A stretch of 64,000 nt of DNA from Gaiellales bacterium (GTDB lineage Bacteria; Actinomycetota; Thermoleophilia; RBG-16-64-13), in contig JAAYAL010000025.1 in NCBI GenBank assembly GCA_012719395.1, forward strand, positions 72,558-136,557, read 5' to 3'. This document shows positions 27,481 through 36,542 of the stretch, one piece after another. Position numbers and translations under genes: made by a program. The notes beneath the pieces were generated by a model. It made no database searches, was not told the origin of the DNA, and was given only the letters and a program-made list of their open reading frames with translations. The first letter of the stretch is position 1. Every line of letters starts with the position of its first letter.

Positions 27481-30450
27481 TTACCCCGTCCGCGTCACCG
27501 TGCGCGGCTCCATGAACTGCAGCAGGTAGCCCGGGCCCCCCGTCTTCGAGCCCACGCCGCTCATGCGCGCCCCACCGAAAGGTTGCCGGCCCACCAGCGC
27601 TCCGGTGATGGGACGGTTGAGATAGAGGTTGCCCACCCGGAATTCGCGCTCCGCCAGCGCGAGGTGGCTGGGCAGGCGTGAATACACGCCTCCTGTGAGC
27701 CCGTAGGGGACGTCGAGGGCCATGGACAGGGCCTCCTTCAGATCGCGGGCCGCCATCACGGCCAGCACCGGCCCGAAGATCTCCTCCTGCGCCAGCGGGC
27801 TGTGCCGGTCAACCCCGGTGAAAATGTGGGGCGCCACGTAGTAGCCATCGGAGTCGGGGGTGCGGCCGCTGAAGGCGGGCGCGCCGTCCTGCGTGGCCTG
27901 CCGTATGTACCCGCCGGCCTTCACCGCCGCTTCCTGACCGACGAGCGGGCCCAGGGCCGTGCCCGGTTCCACCGGGTCACCCACGCGGAGCTCGGCGGCC
28001 GCCGCCACCAAACGCTCCACCAATTCGTCGTGGACGCCGCGCACCGCTATCACCCGGCTGCACGCGGAGCACTTCTGGCCGCTGTAGCCAAAAGCTGAAG
28101 CCAAGATGCCGGCCACTGCCTGGGACAGGTCGGCGTCTTCGTCCACCACGATAGCGTTCTTGCCGCCCATCTCCGCGATGATCCGGCGCACGTTGGCCTG
28201 GCCGGGACGGACCTCCGCGGCGTCGCGCACCAAGGACAGCCCCACGTCCCTGCTGCCCGTGAAGGCCACCAGGTCCACCTCGGGGTGGGTGGCCAGATAG
28301 GGGCCGATCTCGGCGCCCGGTCCGGGCAGGTAGGAGAGCACCGCGGGCGGCAGGCCGGCCTCCCGCAGGATGCGCGTCAGCTCCCAGGCGATGAGGGGGG
28401 CCGGGCTGGCAGGCTTCATGATGACGGTGTTGCCGGTGACGAGGGCGGCGGCGGTCATGCCGCAGAGGATGGCCAGCGGGAAGTTCCAGGGGGCGATGAC
28501 CGCCGCCACCCCGCGCGGCTCGTAGAAGTAGAGATTGGTCTCCCCGGGGACGTCGCCCATGGTCTGCGGGGCAGCGAGGCGAAGCATGTCGCGCCCGTAG
28601 TACTCCAGGAAGTCGATGGCCTCCGCCACGTCGGCATCCGCCTCGCGCCAAGGCTTGCCCACCTCCAGTACCAGCAGCGCGGCCAAGGGGCAGCGTTCTC
28701 GGCGCATGAGATCCGCCGCGCGGAACAGCACCTCAACGCGGGACTGCACCGGGGTGCGTCGCCAGTCCGCGGCAGCATGCCGGGCGGCCTGTACCGCCCG
28801 TTCTGCCTCGCCCGTGGCGGCGGAGGCCGCCGTTCCCAGCGTTTGAGAGGGGTGGGCGGGGTTGAGGGAGGCGATCACCCGCCCGGTGTCCACCTCCCGA
28901 CCCCCGATGAGCAACGGACGGTGCTCTCCCAACATGGCCTGCGTTGTGCCCAGCGCCTGTCCCATCTCCACACGGTTTATCTCCCGAGCGAAGTCCAGGA
29001 GGGCTTCGTTGCGGAACGGGCCTGGTGCGTGGCTGTCGGTGGCGTAGACTGCGATTCGCTCCAGGGGGAGTTGCCGCAGGTCGGGCGTGGGCAGGGGCGC
29101 CGCCAGCGTCTCCTCAGGACCGGCCTTGGCCACGGCCAGCTTCCGTGAGAAGGACTCGGACGAGGTGCTCTCCACGATGCGGCGGGACAGGTAGGGCATG
29201 GCGGCATCCAGCCCGCCCACCGGCACGTACTCGCCTGTGGAAAAACCGAGCCGGCTCAGCGCCCGGCGCATGGGCTCACCTGCGCCGTGCAGCACCTGGA
29301 ATTGCGTCGCCGCCGCCACTCTGGCGGCGCGGGCGGCCGCGGCCGCGGCCGCGGCGCTCCGAGCGTTGTGAGTGGCCACCGCCGGGCGCAACACGTCAGC
29401 GTGCTCCACCAGGCGCCGCGCCAAACGCTCGAACTGCACGTCGGTGTCCGCTTTGTGCTGGAGCACGGGGAGGGGCCAGCCCTGACGGCGCGCCGCCGCC
29501 GCCTCCTGCTCCCAGTAGGCGCCCTTGACCAACCGTACGGTGAATGGCGTGCCGCGCCGGGAGGCCAGTTCGATGAGCTCTTCGGCATCCTCCTGCGCGT
29601 CCACCAGGTAGGCCTGTATGGTGACGCCGAAGAAGGGGTAGGTGGCCAGCTCGTCGTCCATCACCAACCGGCTGAAGGCGGCCAGGGTGAGGTCGCGCGT
29701 GGAGAAGCGCTCCATGTCGATAGTGAGGCCGACACCGGCGTCCCGGGCCGCCCGGAACAGGGGTCGCAGGGCCGACACCAGCTCGTCTTCCGCGTATGCG
29801 AAGTCGATGGCGTCGTAGTGCGGGGTGAGGGCGGAGGGCTTGATTGACAGCGTGCCCGGGGGTGGGGCCGCAAGCGAGCGCGCCTCCGCCGGCTGTGGTG
29901 CCCAGGAAACCGCCTCCTTGGCCAGTAACGCGATGGCCTGCAGGTTGGCCTCCGTCAGGGCGTTGCCGGCCTCCTGGGTGGGGGTGGACTCCGCCAGGAG
30001 GTTGAGCAGGAAGGCGGCACCCTCTTTGTGGAGGCGGCGGGCTAAGGGCAGGGAGGCGGCGGCATCCTGTACGGGGACGAAGCTCTGCGTGACCAGCTGC
30101 AGGTTCCGCTCCAGGGTGCGGGCCACCAGCCCGGTGGTGATCTGGCCGGGCCAGGCGGCTTTGATACCCAGCCGCAGGGCCAGGGGCAGCTCGCCGGAGG
30201 GGTTCTCGAAGTACTCCTGCAGGTGGGAAGAAATCTGGTCCACGGTGCGCAGCGCGGGGAAGACCTCCACAAAGCGCAGAAGCCGGCGTTGGAAATCTGG
30301 GTCCCGCCCCGCCAGGTCCAGTGCCTGCGATTGCCACCAATCCGGCTGCAGCGGCGCCGGCCGCTGCTCGGAGACTGCGGCCAGGATCTGACGGCCGAGG
30401 GCCTTGACCTCCGCTTCGTAGGCTGCTGCGTCGGGAACGGTGAGCACCAT
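27481..30450 (-). CDS. Bifunctional proline dehydrogenase / L-glutamate gamma-semialdehyde dehydrogenase
   Basis: PRODH part: VGLTIDMERFSTRDLTL, TVRLVKGAYWEQE. ALDH part: IAPWNFPLAILCGMTAAALVTGNTVIMKPAS, GGKNAIVVDEDADL, GYSGQKCSACSRV. Confidence 0.93.
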   Translation of the reverse strand: MVLTVPDAAAYEAEVKALGRQILAAVSEQRPAPLQPDWWQSQALDLAGRDPDFQRRLLRFVEVFPALRTVDQISSHLQEYFENPSGELPLALRLGIKAAWPGQITTGLVARTLERNLQLVTQSFVPVQDAAASLPLARRLHKEGAAFLLNLLAESTPTQEAGNALTEANLQAIALLAKEAVSWAPQPAEARSLAAPPPGTLSIKPSALTPHYDAIDFAYAEDELVSALRPLFRAARDAGVGLTIDMERFSTRDLTLAAFSRLVMDDELATYPFFGVTIQAYLVDAQEDAEELIELASRRGTPFTVRLVKGAYWEQEAAAARRQGWPLPVLQHKADTDVQFERLARRLVEHADVLRPAVATHNARSAAAAAAAARAARVAAATQFQVLHGAGEPMRRALSRLGFSTGEYVPVGGLDAAMPYLSRRIVESTSSESFSRKLAVAKAGPEETLAAPLPTPDLRQLPLERIAVYATDSHAPGPFRNEALLDFAREINRVEMGQALGTTQAMLGEHRPLLIGGREVDTGRVIASLNPAHPSQTLGTAASAATGEAERAVQAARHAAADWRRTPVQSRVEVLFRAADLMRRERCPLAALLVLEVGKPWREADADVAEAIDFLEYYGRDMLRLAAPQTMGDVPGETNLYFYEPRGVAAVIAPWNFPLAILCGMTAAALVTGNTVIMKPASPAPLIAWELTRILREAGLPPAVLSYLPGPGAEIGPYLATHPEVDLVAFTGSRDVGLSLVRDAAEVRPGQANVRRIIAEMGGKNAIVVDEDADLSQAVAGILASAFGYSGQKCSACSRVIAVRGVHDELVERLVAAAAELRVGDPVEPGTALGPLVGQEAAVKAGGYIRQATQDGAPAFSGRTPDSDGYYVAPHIFTGVDRHSPLAQEEIFGPVLAVMAARDLKEALSMALDVPYGLTGGVYSRLPSHLALAEREFRVGNLYLNRPITGALVGRQPFGGARMSGVGSKTGGPGYLLQFMEPRTVTRTG
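29333..29355. repeat. GCGGCC hexamer tandem repeat encoding poly-Ala within PRODH gene
   Basis: (GCGGCC)~3.8; encodes Ala run in SAAAAAAAARAARVAAATQ. Confidence 0.85.
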
Positions 30451-30514
30451 GGTGACCTCCTCATCGGCCTGCCCGCCCCTTCAGAATACTCCGGAAGCGC
30501 ACTGCCTTACGTGC

Positions 30515-30520
30515 TAGACT
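30515..30520 (+). promoter_or_regulatory. Candidate extended -10 element for tkt
   Basis: TGCTAGACT; no convincing -35. Confidence 0.3.
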
Positions 30521-30523
30521 GCG

Positions 30524-30552
30524 GGGCGTCCGGCGTCCCACGCCGGACGCCC
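30524..30552. promoter_or_regulatory. Perfect 12-bp inverted repeat (hairpin or operator) upstream of tkt
   Basis: GGGCGTCCGGCG-tccca-CGCCGGACGCCC between the divergent PRODH/P5CDH gene and tkt. Confidence 0.8.
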
Positions 30553-30610
30553 AGCGGCCCGGCCGAGGGCCTGCGGCGAGGATTCGGTACCCCGACAGGA
30601 GGTGGGCTCC

Positions 30611-32653
30611 ATGACCGAGGCTGCGCCGGAAGCAGCCGCCTGCTTCGACGATCTGGACCAGCTGGCCGTCAACACCATCCGCACGCTGGCCATGGACGCC
30701 GTGCAGAAGGCCAACTCCGGGCACCCTGGCATGCCCATGGGCGCCGCCGCCATGGCGCACGCACTGTGGAGTCGCCATCTCATCTTCGATCCGGATGACC
30801 CGCAGTGGCCCAATCGTGATCGCTTCGTGCTTTCCGCCGGACACGGCTCCATGCTCCTCTACGCCCTCCTTCACCTGGCGGGCTATGACCTGGGGCTGGA
30901 TGAGCTCGAGCAGTTCCGCCAGTGGGGCAGCCGCACCCCCGGCCATCCTGAGCGGGGCGTCACTCCGGGGGTGGAAGTGACCACCGGACCTCTGGGACAG
31001 GGGTTCGCCAACGGGGTGGGCATGGCTATCGCCGAGGCCTTCCTGGCTCACCTCTTCAATCGCCCCGGGCACTCCGTGGTGGGCCACTACACCTTCGGCA
31101 TCGTCTCGGACGGGGATCTCATGGAGGGCGTGGCCGCGGAGGCGGCTTCCCTGGCCGGCCATCTGGGCCTGGGCCGGCTCATCTACCTCTACGACGACAA
31201 TCACATCACCATAGAGGGCCCCACGCAGCTGGCCTTCACCGAGGATGTGGGCCACCGCTTTGCCTCCTACGGCTGGCACGTCATGCAGGTGACGGACGGC
31301 AACGACCTGAGCTTGGTGGATGCCGCTATTGCCCGGGCCAAGCTGGTGGCGGACAGGCCCAGCCTCATCATGGTGCGCACGCACATCGCCTGCTGCAGCC
31401 CCAACAAGGAGGATTCGGCGGACTCACATGGCTCGCCTTTGGGGGCGGACGAGGTTCGCTTGACCAAGGAGGCCATCGGTTGGCCGCCCGACGAATCCTT
31501 CCGGGTCCCGCCGGAAGTCCGCGCCCGCTATGCTGAGGCGGCCGGCCGGGGCCGGGCCGCCCACGCCGCCTGGCGGGAGCGCATGGAGGCCTACCGCCAA
31601 GCCGAGCCGGAACCGGCCGCTCAGTGGGACGCCTACTGGGCACCAAAGCCGCCGGCGGGTTGGCAGGAGGCGCTTCCCGTCTTCACGCCGGAGGAGGGGC
31701 CCATTGCCACCCGTTCGGCCTCGGGCAAGGTGCTGAACGCCATCGCGGGCGCCGTTCCCAACCTGCTGGGCGGCTCCGCGGACCTGGCGCCCTCCAACAA
31801 CACGGCCCTCAAGGACAAGGGCCCCTTCGACAAGCGCTTCCGCGGCGGCCGCAACCTCCACTTCGGCGTGCGCGAGCACGGCATGGGCGCCGTCCTCAAC
31901 GGCTTGGCCCTGCACGGGGGCGTGCGCCCCTATGGCGGCACGTTCCTGGTCTTCTCTGACTACATGCGTGGCTCCATCCGTGTTGCGGCCCTGTCAGGTG
32001 CCCAGGTGGTCTACGTCTTCACTCATGACAGCGTGGCCGTGGGCGAGGACGGCCCCACGCACCAGCCCATCGAGCATCTGGCCGCGCTGCGGGCCATGCC
32101 CGGCCTCACCGTGATCCGCCCGGCGGATGCCAACGAGACGGTCGTGGCCTGGAAGGTGGCGTTGGAAGAGGTGGAGGGGCCCACAGCGCTCATCCTGTCC
32201 CGGCAGAACCTGCCGGTGATAGACCGCACGCACATGGCTTCGGCCGACCTTCTGTCCCGCGGCGCCTATATCATCTCGGAGGTGCACCACGGCAACGCGG
32301 AGGCCGTCATCATGGCCTCCGGTTCGGAGGTGGAGGTGGCGCTGGCCGCTCGGGATCTGTTGGCGGTGACCGGCGTCATGTGCCGCGTGGTGTCGTTCCC
32401 CAGCTGGGAACTGTTCGCCGCGCAGCCGGAGGCCTATCGCAAAGAGGTGCTGCCGGACCACCTGCCGGTGCGGGTGGCGGTGGAGGCGGCGGCCACCTTC
32501 GGCTGGGAACGCTGGACGGGGGATCGCGGCCGCATGGTGGGTATAGACCGGTTCGGGGCGTCGGCCCCGGGGCCACGGGTCATGAAGGAGTTGGGTATCA
32601 CGCCGCAGAGCGTGGCGGACGAGGTGCGGGCCGCCCTGGCGGCCGCAGTGTAG
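30611..32653 (+). CDS. tkt: Transketolase
   Basis: [64 protein letters not shown]. Confidence 0.96.
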   Translation: MTEAAPEAAACFDDLDQLAVNTIRTLAMDAVQKANSGHPGMPMGAAAMAHALWSRHLIFDPDDPQWPNRDRFVLSAGHGSMLLYALLHLAGYDLGLDELEQFRQWGSRTPGHPERGVTPGVEVTTGPLGQGFANGVGMAIAEAFLAHLFNRPGHSVVGHYTFGIVSDGDLMEGVAAEAASLAGHLGLGRLIYLYDDNHITIEGPTQLAFTEDVGHRFASYGWHVMQVTDGNDLSLVDAAIARAKLVADRPSLIMVRTHIACCSPNKEDSADSHGSPLGADEVRLTKEAIGWPPDESFRVPPEVRARYAEAAGRGRAAHAAWRERMEAYRQAEPEPAAQWDAYWAPKPPAGWQEALPVFTPEEGPIATRSASGKVLNAIAGAVPNLLGGSADLAPSNNTALKDKGPFDKRFRGGRNLHFGVREHGMGAVLNGLALHGGVRPYGGTFLVFSDYMRGSIRVAALSGAQVVYVFTHDSVAVGEDGPTHQPIEHLAALRAMPGLTVIRPADANETVVAWKVALEEVEGPTALILSRQNLPVIDRTHMASADLLSRGAYIISEVHHGNAEAVIMASGSEVEVALAARDLLAVTGVMCRVVSFPSWELFAAQPEAYRKEVLPDHLPVRVAVEAAATFGWERWTGDRGRMVGIDRFGASAPGPRVMKELGITPQSVADEVRAALAAAV

Positions 32654-32666
32654 GCGGGAGGGAATC

Positions 32667-33842
32667 ATGGGAGACGCCTTCGGCGACAATCCGTTGCAGA
32701 GACTGGCCACCGCCGGCCAGAGCATCTGGTATGACAACATCCGGCGCAGTCTCCTGGTGGATGGCGGACTGGCGGAGATGATGTCGCGTGATGCGGTCAC
32801 CGGCGTGACGTCCAACCCCACCATCTTCATGAAGGCCATCGCCGAGACCACGGAGTATGACGACTCCATCTTTGACCTGGCCCAGCAGGACGTGGATCCC
32901 AGGCAGACGCTGGACATCCTCATGGCCCAGGACATCCAGATGGCGGCCGATATCCTCCGGCCGGCCTGGGAGCGTACGCACGGTAAGGACGGATACGTCA
33001 GCCTCGAGGTGGATCCGGCTCTGGCCCACCAGGCGGAGGGCACGGTGGCTGAGGCGCATCGGCTGGCCTATCTGGTGGATAGGCCCAACGTGATGGTCAA
33101 GGTGCCGGCCACCACGGAGGGAGTGGAGGCCTTCCGGCGCCTGGTTGCCCAAGGGGCATGTATCAACGTGACGCTCATCTTTTCGCTGGAACGCTACCGG
33201 CAGGTGGTGGAAGCCTACATCTCCGGGCTGGAGGCGCTGGCTGCAGGGCTGGACGCGGGTGAGCAACTCCCGCCGCTCTCGGCCGTGGCAAGCGTGGCGA
33301 GCTTCTTCGTGAGCCGGGTGGATACACTCGTTGATGCAAAGCTGGATGCTCTGGCGGCGGCCGCCGCCAAAGGGGATGCGCCGGCGCTCACCCAGTTCAA
33401 GCGGCTGCGCGGCAAGGCAGCGGTGGCCAACGCCAAGCTGGCCTACCAGTACTTCCTCTCGGCCTTCAGCGGGCCCCGCTGGGAAGCGCTGGAGGCCCGC
33501 GGGGCCCGCGTGCAGCGCCCGCTGTGGGCCAGCACCAGCACCAAGGACCCCTCCTACCGGGATGTGGTCTACGCGGAGGAGCTCATCGGGCCCCAGACCG
33601 TCAACACCATGCCCCAGGTGCTGTTGGACGCGTTCCGAGATCACGGCCTGATCGCCTCCACGCTGTCCTCAGACGTGGAGAAGGCCAGGGAGAGGCTGGC
33701 CGGTTTGGAGGAAGCGGGCATCAACATGGCGGCGGTCACCGCGCAGCTGGAGGTGGAGGGCGTGAAGGCCTTCGCCGATTCCTTCACGGCGCTGGCCGAT
33801 GCCGTTGCGGCCAAGTACGCCATTGCGCGCGAGGGCGGCTGA
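32667..33842 (+). CDS. tal: Transaldolase
   Basis: GQSIWYDNIRRSLL, VTSNPTIFMKAI, VSLEVDPALAHQ, NVMVKVPATTEGVEAF, NVTLIFSLERY. Confidence 0.95.
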   Translation: MGDAFGDNPLQRLATAGQSIWYDNIRRSLLVDGGLAEMMSRDAVTGVTSNPTIFMKAIAETTEYDDSIFDLAQQDVDPRQTLDILMAQDIQMAADILRPAWERTHGKDGYVSLEVDPALAHQAEGTVAEAHRLAYLVDRPNVMVKVPATTEGVEAFRRLVAQGACINVTLIFSLERYRQVVEAYISGLEALAAGLDAGEQLPPLSAVASVASFFVSRVDTLVDAKLDALAAAAAKGDAPALTQFKRLRGKAAVANAKLAYQYFLSAFSGPRWEALEARGARVQRPLWASTSTKDPSYRDVVYAEELIGPQTVNTMPQVLLDAFRDHGLIASTLSSDVEKARERLAGLEEAGINMAAVTAQLEVEGVKAFADSFTALADAVAAKYAIAREGG

Positions 33843-33891
33843 GCCGGGCTCTCAGCATCAGGAGGCCGGTGGCGCCTCCGATAGGGGAAGC

Positions 33892-34030
33892 ATGATCAGC
33901 GGATCTCCCACTGCGGCGGGTCGGGAATTCCCGGACAATCCGTTGCGCGGCGGACGTCGCATGCGGGCCCTGCCGCCGTCGTTCACCATGGTCATCTTCG
34001 GAGTCTCCGGCGACCTTGCGCATCGCAGGC
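33892..34030 (+). pseudogene. Glucose-6-phosphate dehydrogenase (zwf) N-terminal remnant
   Basis: DNPLRGGRRMRALPPSFTMVIFGVSGDLAHR matches the start of Zwf (PPxTxVIFGASGDLxxRK); homology ends abruptly near 34030. Confidence 0.75.
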
Positions 34031-34243
34031 GGCGTGCGGTGGCTGACTATGACCGTGTCCACCCTGGGCGCGGCGCGACGGCTGCTGTACCTGATGACGG
34101 GAGACAGAGCGGCGGCCGTTGCCTCCGTGTTCGCCGCGGATTCCGACCTGCCGGCGGCACGGGTGGCGGCCCGGGCCGCGAAGGTCACCTGGATCCTGGA
34201 CGCGGAGGCCGCAGCGCTGGTTTGCCGCGAAGCAGCGGGTTAG
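34028..34243 (+). pseudogene. 6-phosphogluconolactonase (pgl) C-terminal remnant
   Basis: VRWLTMTVSTLGAARRLLYLMTGDRAAAVASVF..SDLPAARV..KVTWILDAEAAALV resembles the Pgl C-terminus; different frame from zwf stub. Confidence 0.75.
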
Positions 34244-34250
34244 CTACAAT
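34221..34250 (+). promoter_or_regulatory. Candidate pyrR promoter inside the pgl remnant
   Basis: TTTGCC, 18 nt spacer, TACAAT (34245-34250). Confidence 0.4.
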
Positions 34251-34288
34251 CTCGCTTCCTTTGCAGCCCGGGCCACTGGGGGAGGGAG

Positions 34289-34870
34289 ATGGCGGCAGAT
34301 ATGGTTGACACTACGGAGTCCGGGTCCCCTACCGTGGTGCTCATGGATGAAGAGCGCCTGCGGCGGACCTTGGCCCGCATAGCCCATGAGATCGCGGAGC
34401 AGGCGGAAGGCAAGGAGCTTGCCTTCGTGGGCATCCACCGCCGTGGGGTGGAGCTGGCCGAGCGGCTGGCGGATCTCTTCGCCGAGTTCTACGGCCACCG
34501 GCCCACCACCGGGTCCATCGATATCACCTTCTATCGTGATGACATCGATACCCGCCCGCCCACCCTGGCCTACGAGCAGCCGGTGGTGCGCTCCAGCCGC
34601 CTGCCCTTCGATGTGAACAACCGCCTCATCGTGCTGGTGGACGATGTGCTGCAGACCGGTCGCACCATCCGTGCCGCCATTGAGGCGCTGTTCGACTACG
34701 GCCGTCCCGCCGTGGTCAGGCTGGCGGTGCTGGTGGATCGCGGTCACCGAGAACTGCCCATCCGTCCCGATTTCGTAGGCAAGAACGTGCCCACGGCGCG
34801 GTCGGAGAAGGTCATCGTGCACCTCACCGAGACCGACCAGGTGGACGAGGTGGTGCTGGAGAAGCCATAG
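34289..34870 (+). CDS. pyrR: PyrR regulator / uracil phosphoribosyltransferase
   Basis: RIAHEIAEQ, FVGIHRRGVELAERLA, IDITFYRDD, RLIVLVDDVLQTGRTIRAAIEALFDYGRP. Confidence 0.95.
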   Translation: MAADMVDTTESGSPTVVLMDEERLRRTLARIAHEIAEQAEGKELAFVGIHRRGVELAERLADLFAEFYGHRPTTGSIDITFYRDDIDTRPPTLAYEQPVVRSSRLPFDVNNRLIVLVDDVLQTGRTIRAAIEALFDYGRPAVVRLAVLVDRGHRELPIRPDFVGKNVPTARSEKVIVHLTETDQVDEVVLEKP

Positions 34871-34994
34871 CACGTGTCGTGCGGCATGGCGTCCGGGGGG
34901 GCGCGGCCGGCCTTCCACGTAGGCGCGGGTCCCCTCTCTGGCCCTGTGCGCGGTCACCCGGTATCCTGGGGCGGACGTCTGTCAGGAGGTATGT

Positions 34995-36425
34995 GTGTCC
35001 GAGACCCTGCGTGAGCTCATCAGCCGAGGTCCGGTCGACGCTTCGACTGCTCTCAGCATTCTGGAGCAACTCCTCAGGTCTCTCGAGTTCGCCCACTGGC
35101 GCGGGCTGACGTACGCCTGCATAACGCCGGAGGGTATCGTTCTTTTTTCAGAGCCTCGGGGGATCAGGGCTCAGTTCGGCATCACTCCCGCGGACGTGGA
35201 TGCGACTGCGGTTCCCGGCGGTCCGGTCCCGAGCGCTCTCGCTGTCGAGTATGCGGCTCCCGAGCAGATTGCGGGCGCCGCGGCAGACGAACAGAGCGAT
35301 GTCTTCGCTCTGGCGGTGGTGGTCTACGAGATGCTCACCGGCAGCCACCCCTTCGGGGCTTCCGAGGACCTGTCCGAGGACGCCGTGAAGCAGCGCATCC
35401 TGCACGCCCCACCCCTGGAGATGCCCGGTACGGTGCGGGCCGCCCTGCCGGAGCACGTCGCACCGGCGCTGCGGGTTGCCCTGGCCAAAGACCCGGGGGA
35501 TCGTTTCCCCTCTGCCCTGCGCTTCCTGGAGGCGGTGCAGGCCGGGACCGTCATCACGGGCGAGGGGACCGTCACCACGGGCGAGGCTGCCACCGTCGAG
35601 GCTCGCACAGCTGCCGCCGCCCGCGAGCCTGCCGCGGTCACGGGCGTGGACGCCACGGCCGCCACGGAGGACGCCGCCGCTACCACGGAGGAGACCGCCG
35701 CCGCTTCGCCGCCGCCGCCCGAGCCGGCTGCCCGTGCCGAGTCCCACCATGGCACGCTGCGGGACAGGTTCCGGGGTCGGAAGATGCTCCTTTGCACGGC
35801 GCTGGGGGTGGTTGCCGTTATCGCCTTGGTGGCAGGGTTGGCCTTGCTCCTCAACCAGACCTCGGGCGGGAGTGAGACGAGCGTCGCCGGCTCCACCATC
35901 GGCTCCACCACCAGCGTCATCCCCGCGACCACGACCACGACCACGGTTCCGCCCACCACCAGCACCACCTTCGAGCTCCGGACCACCACCGCGGGGGTTA
36001 CGGCGGCGACGCTCGCTCGCTACGAGGAGTCTGATCCCCGCCTGGCCTACAGCGGCGACTGGTCTACTATCACCGACGATGCCGCGTCAGGGACCAGCCT
36101 CTTCCAGGCCGCCGATCCCCTGGCCTCGGTGACCGTCACCTTTGAGGGTACCTACCTGGCGTGGATCGCCAGAAGGAGCCCGGTCTACGGTATGGCCGAA
36201 GTCACGCTCGACGGGCAGAACCTCGGCACCATCGACCTCTATGATGCCGGCGCCGGCATGGGTCGACAGCAGAAGGTGTGGGGCTCAGGCACGCTCGAAC
36301 CCGGGGTGCATACAGTGACCATCTCTTGCACGGGGGAGAAGAACCCGGCCGCCACCGATACCATTGTCGGCATCGATGCGTTCGATGTGGTGGGTGCGCT
36401 CATCGCTCGCCGGCCGCGGTCATGA
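34995..36425 (+). CDS. Membrane-anchored Ser/Thr kinase-like C-lobe (predicted pseudokinase) with extracellular beta domain
   Basis: ILEQLLRSLEFAHWRGLTYACITPEGIVLF..AQFGI..EYAAPEQIAG..SDVFALAVVVYEMLTGSHPFG; TM KMLLCTALGVVAVIALVAGLALLL; Thr-rich linker; beta-rich C-terminus. AGGAGG precedes GTG 34995. Confidence 0.8.
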   Translation: MSETLRELISRGPVDASTALSILEQLLRSLEFAHWRGLTYACITPEGIVLFSEPRGIRAQFGITPADVDATAVPGGPVPSALAVEYAAPEQIAGAAADEQSDVFALAVVVYEMLTGSHPFGASEDLSEDAVKQRILHAPPLEMPGTVRAALPEHVAPALRVALAKDPGDRFPSALRFLEAVQAGTVITGEGTVTTGEAATVEARTAAAAREPAAVTGVDATAATEDAAATTEETAAASPPPPEPAARAESHHGTLRDRFRGRKMLLCTALGVVAVIALVAGLALLLNQTSGGSETSVAGSTIGSTTSVIPATTTTTTVPPTTSTTFELRTTTAGVTAATLARYEESDPRLAYSGDWSTITDDAASGTSLFQAADPLASVTVTFEGTYLAWIARRSPVYGMAEVTLDGQNLGTIDLYDAGAGMGRQQKVWGSGTLEPGVHTVTISCTGEKNPAATDTIVGIDAFDVVGALIARRPRS

Positions 36426-36542
36426 AGGTCTTTTGAAGAGCGTGTAGTACACTGAGCAAGATTTCGGCCCGGCTCAGGCCGGTCCTGTCATGGCCGGCTG
36501 CGCATCTTGGCCGCGCCCACTGTGACCAACTGGAAGGCAAGG

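Noticed and set aside
29396-30340. 314-aa and other alternate-frame ORFs inside the PRODH/P5CDH gene
   Set aside because: Out-of-frame translation of a clear PRODH/ALDH coding sequence.
34250-34288. Second PyrR-binding loop upstream of pyrR (CCTTTGCAGCCCGGGCC...GGAGGG)
   Set aside because: Has CCTTT but lacks the CCAGAGAGG-like loop and AAGG partner; too weak to claim.
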